Assembly: GCA_025999775.1 (NCBI GenBank)
Contig: BNXT01000056.1
Location: 1-7,627 of the forward strand
Direction: 5' to 3'
From: Bacteroidia bacterium
GTDB taxonomy: Bacteria > Bacteroidota > Bacteroidia > Bacteroidales > P3
Length of the DNA: 7,627 bases
Below the pieces are notes generated by a model, which saw nothing but the letters and a program-made list of their open reading frames with translations, was not told where the DNA came from and made no database searches. Below are positions 6,077 to 7,627 of the stretch, in pieces (within the stretch, counting starts at the first letter, position 1; every line of letters starts with the position of its first letter). A program made the translations under genes and the position numbers.

Positions 6077-7627
6077 ATTTTTTCACCACCTTCGCTGTTC
6101 TGGTTGGTGAGCCTGCCAAACCACCTATTTTCACAATGTACTCGCCTGCGGGAAGGTGCGCAATGTTAATTGACAATGGATAATTGACAATTGACAATGG
6201 CGTTTCAAACACCTTTGCGCCATTCACGTTATAAATCTCCACTCTCAATTCTCCATTCTCAATTAACAACTCTCCATTCTCAATTCTCAACTCTCCATTA
6301 ACTACGGGGTTGGGGTAGATTTTCAGAGACGCAATGCTTTGCGTCATTACGACAGAGGTAGGGTCGCTGACAGTTACGGTGCAAGTCGCCGTGAAGTCGC
6401 CGTCTGCGGTGGTTACCGTGATGGTGGCTGTGCCTGCGGATACCGCTGTTACCAAGCCGCTGTCGCTCACCGTAGCCACTGTCGTGTTACTGCTGAGCCA
6501 TGTAACAGTTTTGTCGGAGGCAGTGTCGGGAGCAACGGTTGCGGTGAGTTGCTCGGTACCACCAATAGCAAGTGTGGCAGTAGTTTTGTTGAGCGTTACG
6601 CCCGTGACAAATGGTGGAAAGGCAAGTATGGCGCCAAAAGCGCTATTCCAATCACTATTTGCTTTGTAAGTGTTTAATGCACCGGCAAGCACATACAGTG
6701 TGTCGGCGCTAACTCTATCAAAATTATCATCGCCCATTGATGGCGGTATAATGGCAAGACAAGTAACATAAGTAAGACTGACGCAATTGTAAAAAGCCCA
6801 ATCCCCAAGGCTTGTAACACTGTGTGGAATGGTAATACTCGTTAGTCTGCTGCAACGTGTAAAAGCCTTATCTTCAATGCTTGTAATACTACTTGGAATA
6901 ATAACGGATGTAAGAGCGCTACAACCCTCAAAAGCAGCACTCCCAATGCTTGTAACGCTACTTGGAATGGTAATACTCGTTAGTCCGCTACATCCGTAAA
7001 AAGCATTAGACCCAATGCCTGTAACACTGCTTGAAATAGTATAGGTACCTATTTTGCTCGCAGGATATTGTATCAACATAGTTTTAGTTTTATTGAACAA
7101 AATACCATTTTCGGAAGTATAAGCAGTATTGTCTGTTGATACATCAATTGCCGTTAGTCCGCTGCATCCGTAAAAAGCTCCAGTCCCAATGCCTATAACG
7201 CTGCTTGGAATGGTAACGGAGGTAAGACCGCAAGCTGAAAAAGCCCAATCCCCAATGCTTGTAACGTTGCTTGGAATGGTAACGGAGGTAAGACCGCTGC
7301 AAAAGTAAAAAGCTTCATTTCCAATGCTTGTAACACTGCTTGGAATAGTAACGGAAGTAATATCTCTGCAATAGGAAAAAGCATTAGCTCCAATGCTTGT
7401 AACACCCTCGTTAATGACCACTGTCTTAATAACAGCGGAGTTATCAAACCAAGGATTGCCAGGGAAAAAGGTATAATCTGCCATTGCCCCTGTGCCGTTG
7501 ATAGTGAAGGTGCTGTCGGCGGTGTTTAGGGTTGCTACTACACTTGAGGCATTAGGACTGCCGCAGTTCCATGTTGTTTGTGCGTTAGTCGCACCTGCGC
7601 CCATCATTAGGGCGGCTGTCATAATAC
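6075..7627 (-). CDS. BspA-like leucine-rich-repeat surface protein with Big_2 domain and T9SS sorting domain (start beyond the edge)
   Basis: Predicted secreted surface or adhesion-type protein, at least 515 aa counted from the ATG at 7622. That ATG gives MTAALMMGAGATNA-Q, the core and cleavage region of a signal peptide without its basic N-terminus, and the frame stays open to the window edge, so the true start is probably upstream of the window. Mature domains: a BspA-type cap (about 16-70); eight 22-23-residue BspA/TpLRR (LRR_5) units of the form VTSIGxxAFxxCxxLTSVTIPSS (about 74-290), with a longer insertion in unit four (about 158-199); a linker; a Big_2 immunoglobulin-like domain (about 338-419); and a type A T9SS C-terminal domain (about 430-515) starting SLKIYPNPV and ending AKVVKK. 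The sorting domain has two repeat-derived insertions, at about 442-460 and 475-487. PorQ, encoded nearby, serves the secretion system that should export it. The ligand is unknown. Confidence 0.88.
   Translation of the reverse strand, partial: IMTAALMMGAGATNAQTTWNCGSPNASSVVATLNTADSTFTINGTGAMADYTFFPGNPWFDNSAVIKTVVINEGVTSIGANAFSYCRDITSVTIPSSVTSIGNEAFYFCSGLTSVTIPSNVTSIGDWAFSACGLTSVTIPSSVIGIGTGAFYGCSGLTAIDVSTDNTAYTSENGILFNKTKTMLIQYPASKIGTYTISSSVTGIGSNAFYGCSGLTSITIPSSVTSIGSAAFEGCSALTSVIIPSSITSIEDKAFTRCSRLTSITIPHSVTSLGDWAFYNCVSLTYVTCLAIIPPSMGDDNFDRVSADTLYVLAGALNTYKANSDWNSAFGAILAFPPFVTGVTLNKTTATLAIGGTEQLTATVAPDTASDKTVTWLSSNTTVATVSDSGLVTAVSAGTATITVTTADGDFTATCTVTVSDPTSVVMTQSIASLKIYPNPVVNGELRIENGELLIENGELRVEIYNVNGAKVFETPLSIVNYPLSINIAHLPAGEYIVKIGGLAGSPTRTAKVVKK
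6165..6199 (+). repeat. 7-bp-period array inside the sorting-domain coding sequence (second insertion)
   Basis: Five heptads on the plus strand: GTTAATT, GACAATG, GATAATT, GACAATT and GACAATG. Rotated, these are AATTGAC/AATGGAT units, close to the intergenic AATGAAC unit. The minus-strand gene translates them as PLSIVNYPLSINI (about 475-487), a 7-residue period caused by the 7-bp DNA period. The purine-rich strand is opposite to that of the array at 6243-6298, so the two can pair imperfectly: AATTGACAATGG against CCATTCTCAATT, one mismatch. Confidence 0.75.
6243..6298 (-). repeat. 7-bp-period array inside the sorting-domain coding sequence (first insertion)
   Basis: Eight heptads on the plus strand: TCTCAAT, TCTCCAT, TCTCAAT, TAACAAC, TCTCCAT, TCTCAAT, TCTCAAC and TCTCCAT. 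The minus-strand gene reads them as NGELRIE, NGELLIE, NGELRVE: three 7-residue units from 21-bp blocks of three heptads. The insertion sits directly after the conserved YPNPV of the T9SS sorting domain and before VEIYNVNG. Frame and lack of stop codons are preserved. Confidence 0.85.
6762..7403 (-). repeat. Tandem LRR-coding repeats (66-69 bp period)
   Basis: DNA underlying the eight leucine-rich-repeat units. Neighbouring copies share long near-identical stretches: one beginning GCTTGGAATGGTAACGGAGG at 7203 on the plus strand recurs at 7269, a 66-bp step because that unit lacks one residue. The phrase CCAATGCTTGTAAC recurs in several copies. Such similarity could allow gain or loss of units by recombination or slippage. 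Confidence 0.8.

Noticed and set aside
6334..6677. Two plus-strand open frames of about 111 aa opposite the Big_2 domain
   Set aside because: They reflect the Val/Thr/Ala-rich codons of the minus-strand Big_2 region read backwards; low complexity and no start signal.
7193..7447. An 84-aa repetitive minus-strand open frame
   Set aside because: It is the LRR repeat DNA read in another frame; its periodic Leu-rich sequence comes from the real repeats.

Overview
The window reads as chromosomal DNA of a Bacteroidota bacterium, most likely order Bacteroidales. The grounds are a type IX secretion system (T9SS) gene (porQ), a putative surface protein with a T9SS C-terminal sorting domain, a TAnnTTTG-type -7 promoter element, the lack of strong Shine-Dalgarno sequences, and three exported proteins whose predicted signal-peptidase sites are each followed by Gln. 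No rRNA, tRNA, CRISPR array, transposase or phage gene is visible.

Layout. Positions 1-149 are a gene-free, AT-rich leader with a short 7-bp-period repeat at its left end and a candidate promoter at 102-109. Positions 150-5794 hold six plus-strand genes: a membrane GT2 glycosyltransferase, gmhA, a GmhB-like HAD phosphatase, an exported MORN-repeat protein, porQ, and a membrane-anchored ferredoxin-type aldo/keto reductase. The first five are tightly packed (gap of 2 nt, then overlaps of 4, 22 and 4 nt). The reductase follows after 33 nt. Positions 5795-6074 separate this operon from a convergent minus-strand gene and are almost entirely repeats: two 7-bp-period arrays flank a compact palindromic element. 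Positions 6075-7627 are a BspA-like leucine-rich-repeat surface protein with a Big_2 domain and a T9SS sorting domain. Its start probably lies beyond the right edge.

How the genes fit together. GmhA and the GmhB-like phosphatase are two steps of nucleotide-activated heptose synthesis; the kinase and nucleotidyltransferase are not in the window. The GT2 enzyme is of the type that loads a sugar onto a polyprenyl-phosphate carrier. PorQ is an outer-membrane part of the T9SS machinery that attaches cargo to anionic lipopolysaccharide, and the convergent gene looks like such a cargo. A shared theme of envelope glycans and cell-surface proteins is therefore plausible, but that link is inferred from gene order.

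The most unusual content is repetitive. At least five arrays with a strict 7-bp period and related sequence occur at the window start, after both convergent genes, and twice inside the coding region of the T9SS sorting domain, where they are translated as a 7-residue repeat. Between the convergent genes lies an element bounded by a perfect 14-bp inverted repeat, with four look-alike mini-hairpins inside and beside it. These resemble non-autonomous, self-spreading small repeats and are the best candidates here for something poorly described.
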